DNA of 40,807 nt from an uncultured Methylotenera sp. (GTDB lineage: Bacteria; Pseudomonadota; Gammaproteobacteria; Burkholderiales; Methylophilaceae): NCBI RefSeq assembly GCF_946479685.1, contig NZ_CAMLGS010000024.1, positions 1-40,807 of the forward strand. The letters are read 5' to 3'. Of the stretch, positions 25,222 to 34,298 are shown piece by piece (within the stretch, counting starts at the first letter, position 1; the number at the start of each line of letters is the position of its first letter). The notes below the pieces were generated by a model. That model had not been told where the DNA came from. It saw only the letters and a program-made list of their open reading frames with translations, and did not search any database. Both the position numbers and the translations under genes were made by a program.

Positions 25222-26175
25222 TTAAAGTTTCTCGCTTAATGCTGCTTCAAGTTTGTTTTGGTCAACTACGAAACCACGGATACCTTCAGCAAGTTTTTCT
25301 GTTGCCATTGGGTCTTGGTTCAATTCAAAACGGAACTCAGCTTCAGTCATTTTTGCTGGTGCTGGTTTAGTTGCGCCAGTGTCTTTCAACACTTGAGTCA
25401 ATGTCCCTTCAGTAGCAGCCAAGTCTTGCAACAAGTTTGGTGAAACTGTTAAACGATCACAACCAGCTAAAGCAACCAACTCGCCTGTGTTACGGAATGA
25501 AGCGCCCATTACCACTGTTTTGTAGCCATGCTCTTTGTAGTATTGGTAGATAGCACGTACTGAAACCACACCTGGATCTGTTTCTTGTGTGTACTCTGTA
25601 CCTGGGTTTTTAGCTTTGTACCAGTCTAAGATACGGCCTACGAATGGAGAAATCAAGAATACACCAGCTTCAGCACATGCACGTGCTTGGCCGAAACCGA
25701 ACAACAATGTCAGGTTACATTGGATGCCTTCTTTTTCTAAGATTTCGCCGGCTTTGATGCCTTCCCATGTTGAAGCCAATTTGATCAGTACGCGGTCTTT
25801 GCTGATGCCTGACTCTTCGTATAATTTGATCAATTTACGGCCTTTAGCCACCATTGCATCTAGGTTGAAAGATAGACGTGCATCAACTTCTGTTGAGATA
25901 CGGCCTGGTACTTCTTTAGTGATTTCTGCACCAATCAACACAGCTAATTTGTCAGCTGCATTGTCAATTTGTTCAGCCTTAGTGCCGCCTTGTGCTTTTG
26001 CGTATGCAACAGCAGCTTCAATCAAAGGTGCGTATTGTGGCAATTGGCTTGCTTTTAGCACTAATGATGGGTTTGTTGTTGCATCAACAGGCTTAACTGC
26101 CTTGATCGCTTCAACATCACCAGTATCTGCCACGATAGTGGTCATAGATTTTAATTGCTCTAACAAATTAGCCAT
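25222..26175 (-). CDS. tal: Transaldolase (TalB type)
   Basis: A 317-residue class I aldolase-fold enzyme that moves a dihydroxyacetone unit from sedoheptulose 7-phosphate to glyceraldehyde 3-phosphate, here in the rearrangement phase of the RuMP cycle. Schiff-base Lys132 lies in [13 protein letters not shown]. The N-terminal [12 protein letters not shown] and the [10 protein letters not shown] strand are typical. Length matches E. coli TalB (317). An AGGAGG site lies 6 nt before the ATG. It is next to hps-phi but probably transcribed separately. Confidence 0.98.
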   Translation of the reverse strand: MANLLEQLKSMTTIVADTGDVEAIKAVKPVDATTNPSLVLKASQLPQYAPLIEAAVAYAKAQGGTKAEQIDNAADKLAVLIGAEITKEVPGRISTEVDARLSFNLDAMVAKGRKLIKLYEESGISKDRVLIKLASTWEGIKAGEILEKEGIQCNLTLLFGFGQARACAEAGVFLISPFVGRILDWYKAKNPGTEYTQETDPGVVSVRAIYQYYKEHGYKTVVMGASFRNTGELVALAGCDRLTVSPNLLQDLAATEGTLTQVLKDTGATKPAPAKMTEAEFRFELNQDPMATEKLAEGIRGFVVDQNKLEAALSEKL

Positions 26176-26230
26176 TACTGCCTCCTAAAAAATTATCTGA
26201 ATACAACTCATATACAAAATCAAGTCCAAG

Positions 26231-26259
26231 ATTATATCTTAAAAGTGATGATGTTAAAA
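26231..26259 (-). promoter_or_regulatory. Putative promoter of tal
   Basis: A perfect TATAAT (minus strand, 26231-26236) about 55 bp upstream of the tal start, with only a weak T-rich -35 (around 26254-26259). It lies directly after the kinase stop codon. Confidence 0.4.
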
Positions 26260-26260
26260 A

Positions 26261-28297
26261 CTATATGGTGTCATAAAATGGCGACACTTGATGCTTTCTG
26301 CGCTCACTCACAACAGGGTTATTACTTTTACGACGCTCTAATGGAAGTGAAATAATGAAAGTTGCTCCGCGTCCCTCTTCACTCTGTACAGAAACACTGC
26401 CACGATGCTTCTTGATGGTCACATTCACAAAATACAAACCTAGTCCACTGCCTTCCTGCGCCTGATGCTCGCCCTCTGCTCTACTAAATCGTCTAAACAC
26501 TTTTGTGATTTTTTTTGCCGGTATTCCTGGCCCCTGATCGATTATTTTTAAGGTGACAGCCTGTGCATCATTTGTTAAAACGATGCTTATAACGCCACCT
26601 TTCGGTGAGTACTTAACTGCGTTAAGCAAAACATTCGAAATTGCTCTCAACAGCAAACCAAAATCCCCCCTAACCCACGCACCGTCTTCAGGAAAATCCT
26701 TCCGCAGTTTAAGCTGCTTTGCAGTTGTCATTTCATACACATCATCAATCGCCTGCTGCGTAAGACTAACAATATCGAGCTCATGAAATCTATTCACATT
26801 AGCCATCTCAGCACGCGATGCCTGCAAAAAACCTTCAGCCATATTGTGCGCACGGGTTAACATTTTACTCATACGTTCAGAGTATTTGTTGGCTTCAAAC
26901 TTATCTAGCAGCATCATTGCGGCACCAAGCGGAGCCCGAATATCGTGTGTAATAAAAGCCAAAGTATCATTTCTACTTTTGTGCAAATTACGCAAATGCT
27001 GCGCCGTCAGATTTACCTTTAACACCCTTGACTGCAACGGATCAATATTAACCCTACCCAAGCTATCTTCCGTCACCATACCCAATACCACTAACTCATC
27101 ACGCAATCGTTGCAACTCCCTGTCTAAAGACAATTGCGCTGAGTTTAATTTGCGCCAACTCCAGATTGGATACGCCAACAGTATTGCCGCCAATGCGCCT
27201 GATGCAGGAACCCAAACGCCCCACCAACGCATAATCAAAAGCGAAGTTATAACAATCACAAAAAAGTAAATTGCAATCAATAACAAAGATTGCAAAGGCC
27301 GCAACTTAGACAGCCATAACAGCGGAAGTATCGCTAAAAATACACATAACATACTGACAGCCCAACTAGGCGCAGCTACTACCAATGAAGAGTCTTGCAT
27401 AGCTGCTATCGTATTAGCATAGAACTCTACACTTGACATTGGTTGCAAAAAGCTTGAAACCGGAGTGGGCAACGAGTGACCCAACCCCAAAGCTGTCACA
27501 CCGATTAGTACGAGCTTGTTTTTAAAAAAACCAGAGGGGTATTTACCCGCTAACACATCCACATAGGATATGTGATTAAAGTGCCGCGGTGGCCCGAAAA
27601 AATCAATTTTACGTTGCGAGTAAGAAATTAGACGCTGGTCTACTACCCCACTTACCTTGTTTGATTTAGCAGGTGGGACAACGGGAGGAATCGTGCGTGT
27701 ATTGGCTGGTAATAAATTAGCCACCTGTAAAACTGATTGTGAAAAATGAGGCAAAGCCAATGTGGGCAGACCAGCCTTAGACACTCCTTCCCACAGATAC
27801 ACACTGCGTGCAACATCATCAGCATCCAGCGAAATATGCAGGCGACCTAATCCAGCAGCAGCTGAGGCTAAAGGTGCAATTGGCAGACTCTGCTTGATGC
27901 CACCCCCTACGTACGATGACTCAATAAAAATGGGCAATACAACATTACCGGCACGTCCAATCGCTTGCGCAAAAGCATAGTCTACGCCTGTTGAGTCGAG
28001 CTCTGATTCTGAAAAAGCAAGAGCGAATCCTATTGCTTTAGGTTTTTCATTGCTTAAATGATTGATGAGCTCAGTGTGAAATCGTCTAGACCAAGGCCAG
28101 TGACCAATAACATCGATACTAGCCTCATCAATTGCAACAATCACAATATTATCGGGCGCGCTTTTGGAACTTAAGTACTGGCCTAAATCATAATATAAAT
28201 GATCAAATCGAACCAAAACTTCACTTAACGCTAATATGCACGCTATTAAAGCAAGTGCGATGGCTGTAAACAGCTTGTCATTAATTTGCATAATCAC
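26261..28297 (-). CDS. CHASE2-domain sensor histidine kinase
   Basis: A 678-residue membrane kinase. TM1 (about 8-27) is followed by an extracytoplasmic CHASE2 domain (about 30-300; KSAPDNIVIVAIDEASIDVIG, then FFKNKLVLIGVTALGLGH) and a cluster of three TM segments (about 308-328, 336-355, 363-380). The kinase core has phospho-His451 in FITHDIRAPLGAAM, the N box NVLLNAVKYSP (555-565), DQGPGIP (587-593) and GSGLGLYFV (616-624). The HD in place of HE after the histidine is common in CHASE2 kinases. What CHASE2 senses here is unknown. The regulator gene lies 238 bp upstream on the same strand. Position between the RuMP and H4MPT genes suggests C1 control, an inference. Confidence 0.93.
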   Translation of the reverse strand: MIMQINDKLFTAIALALIACILALSEVLVRFDHLYYDLGQYLSSKSAPDNIVIVAIDEASIDVIGHWPWSRRFHTELINHLSNEKPKAIGFALAFSESELDSTGVDYAFAQAIGRAGNVVLPIFIESSYVGGGIKQSLPIAPLASAAAGLGRLHISLDADDVARSVYLWEGVSKAGLPTLALPHFSQSVLQVANLLPANTRTIPPVVPPAKSNKVSGVVDQRLISYSQRKIDFFGPPRHFNHISYVDVLAGKYPSGFFKNKLVLIGVTALGLGHSLPTPVSSFLQPMSSVEFYANTIAAMQDSSLVVAAPSWAVSMLCVFLAILPLLWLSKLRPLQSLLLIAIYFFVIVITSLLIMRWWGVWVPASGALAAILLAYPIWSWRKLNSAQLSLDRELQRLRDELVVLGMVTEDSLGRVNIDPLQSRVLKVNLTAQHLRNLHKSRNDTLAFITHDIRAPLGAAMMLLDKFEANKYSERMSKMLTRAHNMAEGFLQASRAEMANVNRFHELDIVSLTQQAIDDVYEMTTAKQLKLRKDFPEDGAWVRGDFGLLLRAISNVLLNAVKYSPKGGVISIVLTNDAQAVTLKIIDQGPGIPAKKITKVFRRFSRAEGEHQAQEGSGLGLYFVNVTIKKHRGSVSVQSEEGRGATFIISLPLERRKSNNPVVSERRKHQVSPFYDTI

Positions 28298-28535
28298 TAC
28301 TAGCTTATAGCTACTATATGTGCGGGTTGCATTACTTCATCAGTAGAGGCAATATTGCTAACACCTAGTAACAAAGCCAATGGTGGACTGGGTGGGTTTT
28401 TTATTTTTATGGACATTGTGCAAGTTATTTTTTAACTGTATTTAACAAAATACCATGAACCGCGCAATTTTTCTCAATACCCAACAATAGAGGCACGTTA
28501 AGTTTTGTAAATTACTTGTTAGTGGTGATAACTGC
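28298..28535. other. Spacer between response regulator and CHASE2 kinase
   Basis: 238 bp, AT-rich. I see no gene or strong hairpin. The gap is long for a two-component operon, so the kinase may have its own promoter. Confidence 0.4.
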
Positions 28536-29222
28536 CTACCGATTACGCTCTAGCCGATACCCCTGCTGATAAATTGAGGTTAGCTTCCAACCATGCTCTG
28601 ACGTAAGCTTTAATTTTGATCGCAAATGACTAATATGCACATCCACCTTACGTGTCTCTATATCCGAGCTAGCACCCCACACTACATTCATCAAATGCAC
28701 TCTTGATAACAAAGCCCCCTCATTCTTCAAGAAGTACAATGCCAAATCAAACTCTTTATCGGTTAACCTGACCTCCTCACCATCAACAGTTGCAATTCTT
28801 AGCTTCGCATCAAACATTAATGCACCAAACTTGTAATTAGTCTCATCTAGAAGCTGAGTAGATGTACGCCTAAGCAATGCATGGATGCGCGCCATTAGCA
28901 ACAGACGGCTCGCTGGCTTAACCACATAATCGTCGGCTCCCGTTTCAATTACACGAACTATATCCTCCTCTTCAGACCTACCTGTGAAGAAAATAATGGG
29001 AGGTAGCTTGTTGGCTCTAAGCTTAATACTAACCATGACATCAGGCCCATCCATATCAGGCAAAGCCCAGTCAAAAACACATAAATCATATTGTTCATGC
29101 GGAAACTGACGTAAGAAATCTATTCCAGATTTAAAATGATCGACCTCGAAACCGTCCTCCTGAAGCCACTCAATCAACACTTCAGCAAAAGCCAAATCAT
29201 CTTCCAACAATGCAATTTTCAT
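28536..29222 (-). CDS. OmpR/PhoB-family response regulator
   Basis: A 228-residue regulator. The receiver domain has Glu7/Asp8/Asp9, phosphoacceptor Asp51 in VFDWALPDMDG, Thr in FFTGR and Lys in YVVKPAS. The winged-helix domain (about 130-225) has VRLTDKEFDLALYFL and a recognition helix around RKVDVHISHLRSKL. The nearby CHASE2 kinase on the same strand is its likely partner. It lies 123 bp downstream of orf7, the end of the H4MPT operon. Target genes are not evident from the sequence. Confidence 0.94.
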   Translation of the reverse strand: MKIALLEDDLAFAEVLIEWLQEDGFEVDHFKSGIDFLRQFPHEQYDLCVFDWALPDMDGPDVMVSIKLRANKLPPIIFFTGRSEEEDIVRVIETGADDYVVKPASRLLLMARIHALLRRTSTQLLDETNYKFGALMFDAKLRIATVDGEEVRLTDKEFDLALYFLKNEGALLSRVHLMNVVWGASSDIETRKVDVHISHLRSKLKLTSEHGWKLTSIYQQGYRLERNR

Positions 29223-29345
29223 TTATATTTTTCATTCCGAATTATTGCTCACTGACTAACTATAATTTAGGCATTTGGAGTCGTTGTTATAAGCGCATTG
29301 CAATGGCCAGTAAAAACTAGAGCAAAACAATATGAAGATTTATTG

Positions 29346-30200
29346 TTATCTTGCAAGCGCCAAATCGCTCGCTAACAACGTAGCTACAGTTAAGTCTGCA
29401 CTGGTTCCGGGGTTGATTCTCCTGGCTTTGAGTGAAGCATCCCAAACCAGCAGTGGCTTTTGCATGAGTTTGGGGTTAGTTGTCGCCCACAAGCTAGCTT
29501 CGATTTCTTTAGCCTCTTGTATCAAGATATTGGCAACCTGTTGCCCGTGCTTACGCAATACGTGCGTATCGGCATATCTGGTCAAAAAGCCCAAATACAA
29601 GGCAGTGGTTGCCCAAGCCGCATTTTCCCACTTCAGAAGCGCATCGGCATATAAATTAACGCCAAAATCCACCACATCCTGAAAAGCATTCGCATACTGC
29701 CAGGCAATGCGGTCTTTATCTTGCGCTGAACGCATCATCTCCAGCAGGCTTACACTAGGGGCATCGTGCACATCATGCTGCGCAGAGTTGCCCAAACCAC
29801 CTGGATTGGCCAGCACAATCGCTTTTGCCACCCAAGCGGCATCTTCTACGCTTAACTGGTTAAGCGTTTGCTGCAGCTGCTGCCATAATGATTGGCCAGC
29901 TTGCAAATTTGCAGCTGCGTGTAGCAGTGGCGCGCACAATAGCAGCATACCCAGATTGGTATTTTGCCCAACCGCATTTTGAGTGGCCTCTACCGCATAA
30001 AAAACACGCTCACCAACAGAAAAGCCTGCGCTAGCAATCGGCGCTGCAGATACATCAGCACTTTGAATAAAGTCCTGAATCGTCATGCCGTGGCCATCTG
30101 AGAACGCATGCACGTTGCCAGGCTTCAATGCCTGCAACTCGCCCATACATGCGTTTTTGTAGGCTTGTGCTAATTGCGTAGGTGTTAGTTGAGTTGCCAT
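29346..30200 (-). CDS. orf7: CitG/MdcB-like protein Orf7 (H4MPT island)
   Basis: About 284 residues, of the triphosphoribosyl-dephospho-CoA synthase (CitG/MdcB) fold. The family's N-terminal motif is visible in LKPGNVHAFSDGHGMTIQDF, followed by SADVSAAPI; NPGGLGNSAQHDV is a second conserved region. In Methylorubrum extorquens the gene called orf7 follows mch and orf5, as here, and is linked to H4MPT synthesis; its reaction is not established as far as I know. Starts at ATG 30200, or GTG 30203, both overlapping the stop of orf5. Confidence 0.87.
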   Translation of the reverse strand: MATQLTPTQLAQAYKNACMGELQALKPGNVHAFSDGHGMTIQDFIQSADVSAAPIASAGFSVGERVFYAVEATQNAVGQNTNLGMLLLCAPLLHAAANLQAGQSLWQQLQQTLNQLSVEDAAWVAKAIVLANPGGLGNSAQHDVHDAPSVSLLEMMRSAQDKDRIAWQYANAFQDVVDFGVNLYADALLKWENAAWATTALYLGFLTRYADTHVLRKHGQQVANILIQEAKEIEASLWATTNPKLMQKPLLVWDASLKARRINPGTSADLTVATLLASDLALAR

Positions 30201-31093
30201 CACGCGACTCGCTGATTCAACTTATGCAAAAAGTCATCTACCAAGACCTCGGCAATATTAAAATTCGTCACACTCTGCAGACCACGCCATGCAGGAATGC
30301 TATTCACTTCTAGCACGTAATACTCGCCACTTGCGGCCTGAATCACATCAACGCCGCAATAATCGATATCTACCGCTTGCGCTGCTTTTAAGGCAATTTC
30401 CACCATGGCTGCATCCGCCTCAACCGCTTCGCAACGCCCGCCGGCAGCAACGTTATTCACAAAGCCGTCACCTAATCTACGCATAGTTGAGATCACTTTG
30501 TCAGCCACTACAAATACGCGATAATCATGCGGCGCATCAGCGGTTTCTATAAATTCCTGAAAGTAATATACGCCATCTACGTACTGCTGCATTGGCACTG
30601 GCAAAGGTTCGTGCGCTTCTAGTTTACGCACACCCTGCCCTTGTGAGCCAAACAGCGGCTTTAACACCAGCTGCTGATGATTTTTCACAGCCTGCTCACG
30701 CACCATTTCTGCTTGCAATCTAGACTCGCACACCCAAGTAGCTGGCGTCATCACCTGATGCTCACGTAGCAGGAAACTGGTCATGGCTTTGTCTACAGTA
30801 CGCTCGATTGCACGTGCTTGATTGTAAATGCGCACACCCTGCATGGTTAATAGATGCAGGACATTCAAGCGCGTAATCACTTGCTGCAAAGTGCCGCCTG
30901 CTACACCGCGCACAAAAGCTGCACAAGGGTTAGCATCAAAACCTGGGATATGAATCTGAGGGCGTGATTGTGAAAGGTCAATCACACAATCCTGAAGTGA
31001 CACAAAGCTGGCTTCAACTCCGCGCTTTGCAAAGGCAAGCTTGAGCTGGTTGCCCTGCCAACCAGCATCATCGGTAAAAATAGGTATTTTCAA
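30200..31093 (-). CDS. orf5: RimK-like ATP-grasp ligase Orf5 (MptN-like, H4MPT island)
   Basis: A 297-residue ATP-grasp ligase of the RimK type. The nucleotide-binding LVLKPLFGSQGQGV (about 151-164) and the C-terminal CGVDVIQ...YVLEVNSIPAWRGLQ are conserved. The archaeal relative MptN adds glutamate to tetrahydromethanopterin, and a comparable ligation in the bacterial cofactor is the natural guess. Gene order mch-orf5-orf7 matches the M. extorquens cluster. It overlaps orf7 and starts 54 bp after mch. Confidence 0.88.
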   Translation of the reverse strand: MKIPIFTDDAGWQGNQLKLAFAKRGVEASFVSLQDCVIDLSQSRPQIHIPGFDANPCAAFVRGVAGGTLQQVITRLNVLHLLTMQGVRIYNQARAIERTVDKAMTSFLLREHQVMTPATWVCESRLQAEMVREQAVKNHQQLVLKPLFGSQGQGVRKLEAHEPLPVPMQQYVDGVYYFQEFIETADAPHDYRVFVVADKVISTMRRLGDGFVNNVAAGGRCEAVEADAAMVEIALKAAQAVDIDYCGVDVIQAASGEYYVLEVNSIPAWRGLQSVTNFNIAEVLVDDFLHKLNQRVA

Positions 31094-31147
31094 AGCGCGT
31101 AAAACTAATAATTAAAATGATTCAGGGTTCAATCTACACACTAACAC

Positions 31148-32122
31148 TTAACGAAATGAGATGTTAATCAAATCTGCATTTAACTGACCAGCTTCGAACA
31201 CATTGCCAGTATCAATGTTGGTAACAGCCACTTTAGCTGGGCTGAACAACATTGGGTCAATTTTGTAGAAATCCATTTCGTAGAATTTAAACACTTCAGC
31301 AAATGTTTTGCCGTAATCTTTAGATGCGCTACTTGGCAAGTCTTGCGCCAGTTTTGCTGCCGCGGCATCGTCACCTTTCACTTGCAAGCTGACGAAACCA
31401 CCAAACAAGATCGCATCGTTGGTACGACCCATGCCAGTCATAAAATCATTCGCTACTGGTGGCAATACTGCCAAACCGGTACCGCTCACAATGTTTTCTA
31501 ACGGGAAATGCAAGGTGTGTGCTTTATGCAACGCAACTTCCAACACACGGCCTACAATTTGCACCACACCAGCCACGCTGGTAGTCGGTGTCAAGATAAT
31601 GGTTAACTGCTCCGCAGCCATTTTGGTGTCACGCAAGATTTTTTCAATCACTTCAACTGGTGGCACTTTGTCTGTTTCCAGCACGATACAAGTGCTGGTG
31701 CCGCTATCCACGTAAGCCAGCTCTTTAAATAAGTCTTCACGTTGCGCCAAAGCACGTGCCGGGCCTGAACCTAATGAAAAGAATTTCTCATGGCTGAGTG
31801 CCCAACCTGCATATTGGCTAGCCAGACATGCATGCACAGGCTGCGTTGAACTCACGGCGATAGCATCATGCCAGTCAGCAAAACGGTCATCCGCTTGCAG
31901 CTTAACCACACCCAAGCCACCCATACAGATTTCTGCGATTAAACGACCAGCTTCGGCACAGCCTGGAGACTGGATACCAGCATCGACAATAGTGCAGCCA
32001 GTAGCATGTTTAGAAACACCAACGTGCAAAGTCTCTGCTTGCTCTATTAGCCTTTTTACCAATGGCGCACTAAGCTGATTAACACTAGGCGCTGTTGTTT
32101 GAGTTGAAGAGGTATTTTGCAT
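31148..32122 (-). CDS. mch: Methenyl-H4MPT cyclohydrolase
   Basis: A 324-residue cytoplasmic enzyme that hydrolyses methenyl-H4MPT to formyl-H4MPT in formaldehyde oxidation. Characteristic stretches: DAGIQSPGCAEAGRLIAEICMGGLG (as DAGIQSPGC, AGRLIAEICMGGLG), SLGSGPARALAQRE, and VPPVEVIEKILRDT. I chose ATG 32122 over an in-frame GTG (32137) because AAAGGA lies 6-7 nt before it and the length then fits the family. A large hairpin ends just before this ribosome-binding site. Confidence 0.98.
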   Translation of the reverse strand: MQNTSSTQTTAPSVNQLSAPLVKRLIEQAETLHVGVSKHATGCTIVDAGIQSPGCAEAGRLIAEICMGGLGVVKLQADDRFADWHDAIAVSSTQPVHACLASQYAGWALSHEKFFSLGSGPARALAQREDLFKELAYVDSGTSTCIVLETDKVPPVEVIEKILRDTKMAAEQLTIILTPTTSVAGVVQIVGRVLEVALHKAHTLHFPLENIVSGTGLAVLPPVANDFMTGMGRTNDAILFGGFVSLQVKGDDAAAAKLAQDLPSSASKDYGKTFAEVFKFYEMDFYKIDPMLFSPAKVAVTNIDTGNVFEAGQLNADLINISFR

Positions 32123-32136
32123 TTTTTTCCTTTGCA

Positions 32137-32195
32137 CTACACATTAGCCTCGCGAAAGGCAGCCTCGTGAAAGCGAGGTTTGTTTTAATGTGTAG
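32137..32195 (-). promoter_or_regulatory. Large stem-loop in the orfY-mch spacer, next to the mch ribosome-binding site
   Basis: Outer arms CTACACATTA (32137-32146) and TAATGTGTAG (32186-32195) are perfectly complementary over 10 bp. Inside them CCTCGC (32148-32153) pairs with GCGAGG (32173-32178). The spacer also contains a 15-bp tandem repeat (32146-32175), which allows alternative pairings. The structure covers the orfY stop codon and ends 15 nt before the mch start codon, directly next to its AAAGGA. Confidence 0.65.
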
Positions 32196-33399
32196 ATTGT
32201 AATAAATTTTTAATTTGCTGCACTCTAGCCAGCACTTCTTTTTTTGCTGCATCTGCATTATTTGCATATGCCAGCACACTGCAAACTGGAGCACCAGCTA
32301 CAATCTTTAATGGCGAATTCAGCAAGCCAGGAGTATCCGTCACCCAACTTGGCCAAACCATTTCCGCCTCTAACGTTATATCAACTTCGGCATACACAAT
32401 CGCATGTGCTTTAGATGCCGTTTCATACTTAGCCTGAACTTCGCCATCATCAACCAAGCGTCTATGCATGCACGCCTGCATATGACGCTCAAACAAAACG
32501 CCGTTATTATCGTACAAATCAACCGTGGCACTTAGCCTGGGGTTTATTTCCAGCACATAAACCTGTGCTGAGCCCGCATCTGCAGAATTATCTGAATAAT
32601 CTCTATGCACAATCGCATCTAAGCTATTCAAGCCTAACAGATCAAACTCTATCGTTAACTGCCTAGCCGCCTCTAACAGTTGCTGCTGCAAAGTAACAGA
32701 TAACGCAGTATGACTCACTGCGCCGCCGTAACGATACGGCAACTGTGCACTGGCACTTACCCACTGCTCATTAAACCCCACTATTTCAACATCTTTGCCA
32801 TTGGCGATAAACAATAGCGAAACCGGCACACCTGCAAGCTTACGTTGAAAATAATGATGTTCTAGAGCATGACCATGCATTAACGCAGCAGGCTGGATAT
32901 GTACACCACCGCTACCGCCAGACAATTTACGTATGTACAAACTTAAATCAACCTCAGCAGGCAACTGCGCTAAAGTCTCAGGATGCTTGATATTCAGCCT
33001 TTGCATGGCTGTAAAAAACACGTTTAAATCTTTGGTTGCAGCCAAAGTTGCAGGAGAATTACCAATTACTGGAATTAACGCCGCTACTTTCTGTAACAAA
33101 TCCGGCTGCGCTTCAAACCCACTACCATACACAAACCCTGCAAACCGACTTAACTGCAAACCTTCGCTACCTAAATTTTCGTTATCTAGGTTTTCGTTAT
33201 CTAGCGCATGTAACGTTTGCAGTAAGTCTTCTGCATCAAATCCAACTTCATCGTACTTTACTACCAGCGCCTTCTCAGCCAGCGCAGTGGTTTGCGCGTC
33301 AGAGAATGCATCAATCGCTACCACACGGTAGCCCGCATTGACCGCGGCCTCAACATAAGGCCGCGCTGATAAGGCAATGATTAAGAGTGAACTTTTAAT
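32185..33399 (-). CDS. orfY: ATP-grasp protein OrfY (H4MPT island), with probable non-canonical start
   Basis: An ATP-grasp family protein between mtdB and mch, the position of orfY in M. extorquens; its reaction in H4MPT synthesis is unknown. Metal-binding VYVLEINPRLSATVDL is visible. The first ATG/GTG/TTG is GTG 33324, but the frame continues upstream as KSSLLIIALSARPYVEA plus AVNAGYRV, a normal first strand and helix for this family. It is open to a TGA at 33403-33405 with no canonical start. ATT 33399 would give (M)KSSLLIIAL; ATC 33381 overlaps the mtdB stop as TAATC. I give the ATT start; it is a judgement. A diverged 15-bp tandem repeat encodes LDNENLDNENL. Confidence 0.8.
   Translation of the reverse strand: MKSSLLIIALSARPYVEAAVNAGYRVVAIDAFSDAQTTALAEKALVVKYDEVGFDAEDLLQTLHALDNENLDNENLGSEGLQLSRFAGFVYGSGFEAQPDLLQKVAALIPVIGNSPATLAATKDLNVFFTAMQRLNIKHPETLAQLPAEVDLSLYIRKLSGGSGGVHIQPAALMHGHALEHHYFQRKLAGVPVSLLFIANGKDVEIVGFNEQWVSASAQLPYRYGGAVSHTALSVTLQQQLLEAARQLTIEFDLLGLNSLDAIVHRDYSDNSADAGSAQVYVLEINPRLSATVDLYDNNGVLFERHMQACMHRRLVDDGEVQAKYETASKAHAIVYAEVDITLEAEMVWPSWVTDTPGLLNSPLKIVAGAPVCSVLAYANNADAAKKEVLARVQQIKNLLQSTH
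33166..33210. repeat. 15-bp tandem repeats inside orfY
   Basis: GCTACCTAAATTTTC, GTTATCTAGGTTTTC and GTTATCTAGCGCATG with exact 15-bp period. They stay in frame and give the DNENL repeat in the protein. Confidence 0.6.
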
Positions 33400-34298
33400 A
33401 GATCACGCGCCAACTTAAATGCAGCTGAAAATTCCAAATATTTTGGTTTTTCAAATGGCTGGTCTGATGGCAACATTTGTTTCAGCAATTGATGTTGTGT
33501 GTTGTATTTCAATTGACCTACAGCAATCGCACCGATGCCGTAAATGTTAGTGCCTTCAATTTGCACACCATCATCACTTACGCTTAGGCCCTCTACACCA
33601 AGTGGTGCAACCGCATTCACGTCAGCTACTACTTTCAGGTTTTTTGCCACAGCCAATAGCTCTTTGCTGATCACTTGCACACCAGCTGCTGCAGAACAGA
33701 TCGCGATATCAGCTTGCGCAAGAATCTCTGCTTTTTTCTCTTCTGTGGTACCGTCAACCACTTTCATGCTTACTTGGTATTTTTCATTCCAAGCAGCAGC
33801 TTTAGGCTCAACCGCAGCCACTGAGCTATGTGCAACCATTTGCACGTTAGCACCTTGCTGCGCTGCAATAATAGATGCACAGCTACCTACTGGGCCAGTA
33901 CAGCCAAATACGCTTACAGTTTTACCAGTCAAGCTTTCGCCAAAGTTTTCTTTAAGATGCGCTTCTACTTTTGCAATCATCGCTGCTGCAGTAGTAAATG
34001 CACCAGATGGGTCAGCAAACGCTGAACAAGCGAAAGGTGCAAACATTGCTTTCTTTGCAGCGTTTAGCATGTCCATTGCCAAGTCGATATCACGACCACC
34101 GATAAAAATAGCCTCACGCTTAACGCCTGACAGGCCGCGTGAGAAAATTGCATCTTGCGTTAAACCAGTTACTTCTGAGAGCTCAACATTGGTATACGGC
34201 ACAATTTTATCAAAGCCAGCGTCAAAGGCCATGTTGGCGTCGAACGGACTTGCGTTCTTCGCGGCCGTGAATAAATGCAAAATGCTAGCTTTCTCCAT
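33381..34298 (-). CDS. mtdB: NAD(P)-dependent methylene-H4MPT dehydrogenase
   Basis: A 305-residue Rossmann-fold enzyme that oxidises methylene-H4MPT to methenyl-H4MPT, upstream of Mch. The dinucleotide-binding loop is visible in VSVFGCTGPVGSCASIIA (about 130-147). The N-terminal half has NASPFDANMAFDAGFD and IFIGGRDIDLAMDML. I chose ATG 34298, preceded by AAGGAAAG, over a longer in-frame start at 34340, because MEKASILHLFT is the usual beginning. It stands between mptG and orfY. Confidence 0.97.
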   Translation of the reverse strand: MEKASILHLFTAAKNASPFDANMAFDAGFDKIVPYTNVELSEVTGLTQDAIFSRGLSGVKREAIFIGGRDIDLAMDMLNAAKKAMFAPFACSAFADPSGAFTTAAAMIAKVEAHLKENFGESLTGKTVSVFGCTGPVGSCASIIAAQQGANVQMVAHSSVAAVEPKAAAWNEKYQVSMKVVDGTTEEKKAEILAQADIAICSAAAGVQVISKELLAVAKNLKVVADVNAVAPLGVEGLSVSDDGVQIEGTNIYGIGAIAVGQLKYNTQHQLLKQMLPSDQPFEKPKYLEFSAAFKLARDLLKVHS

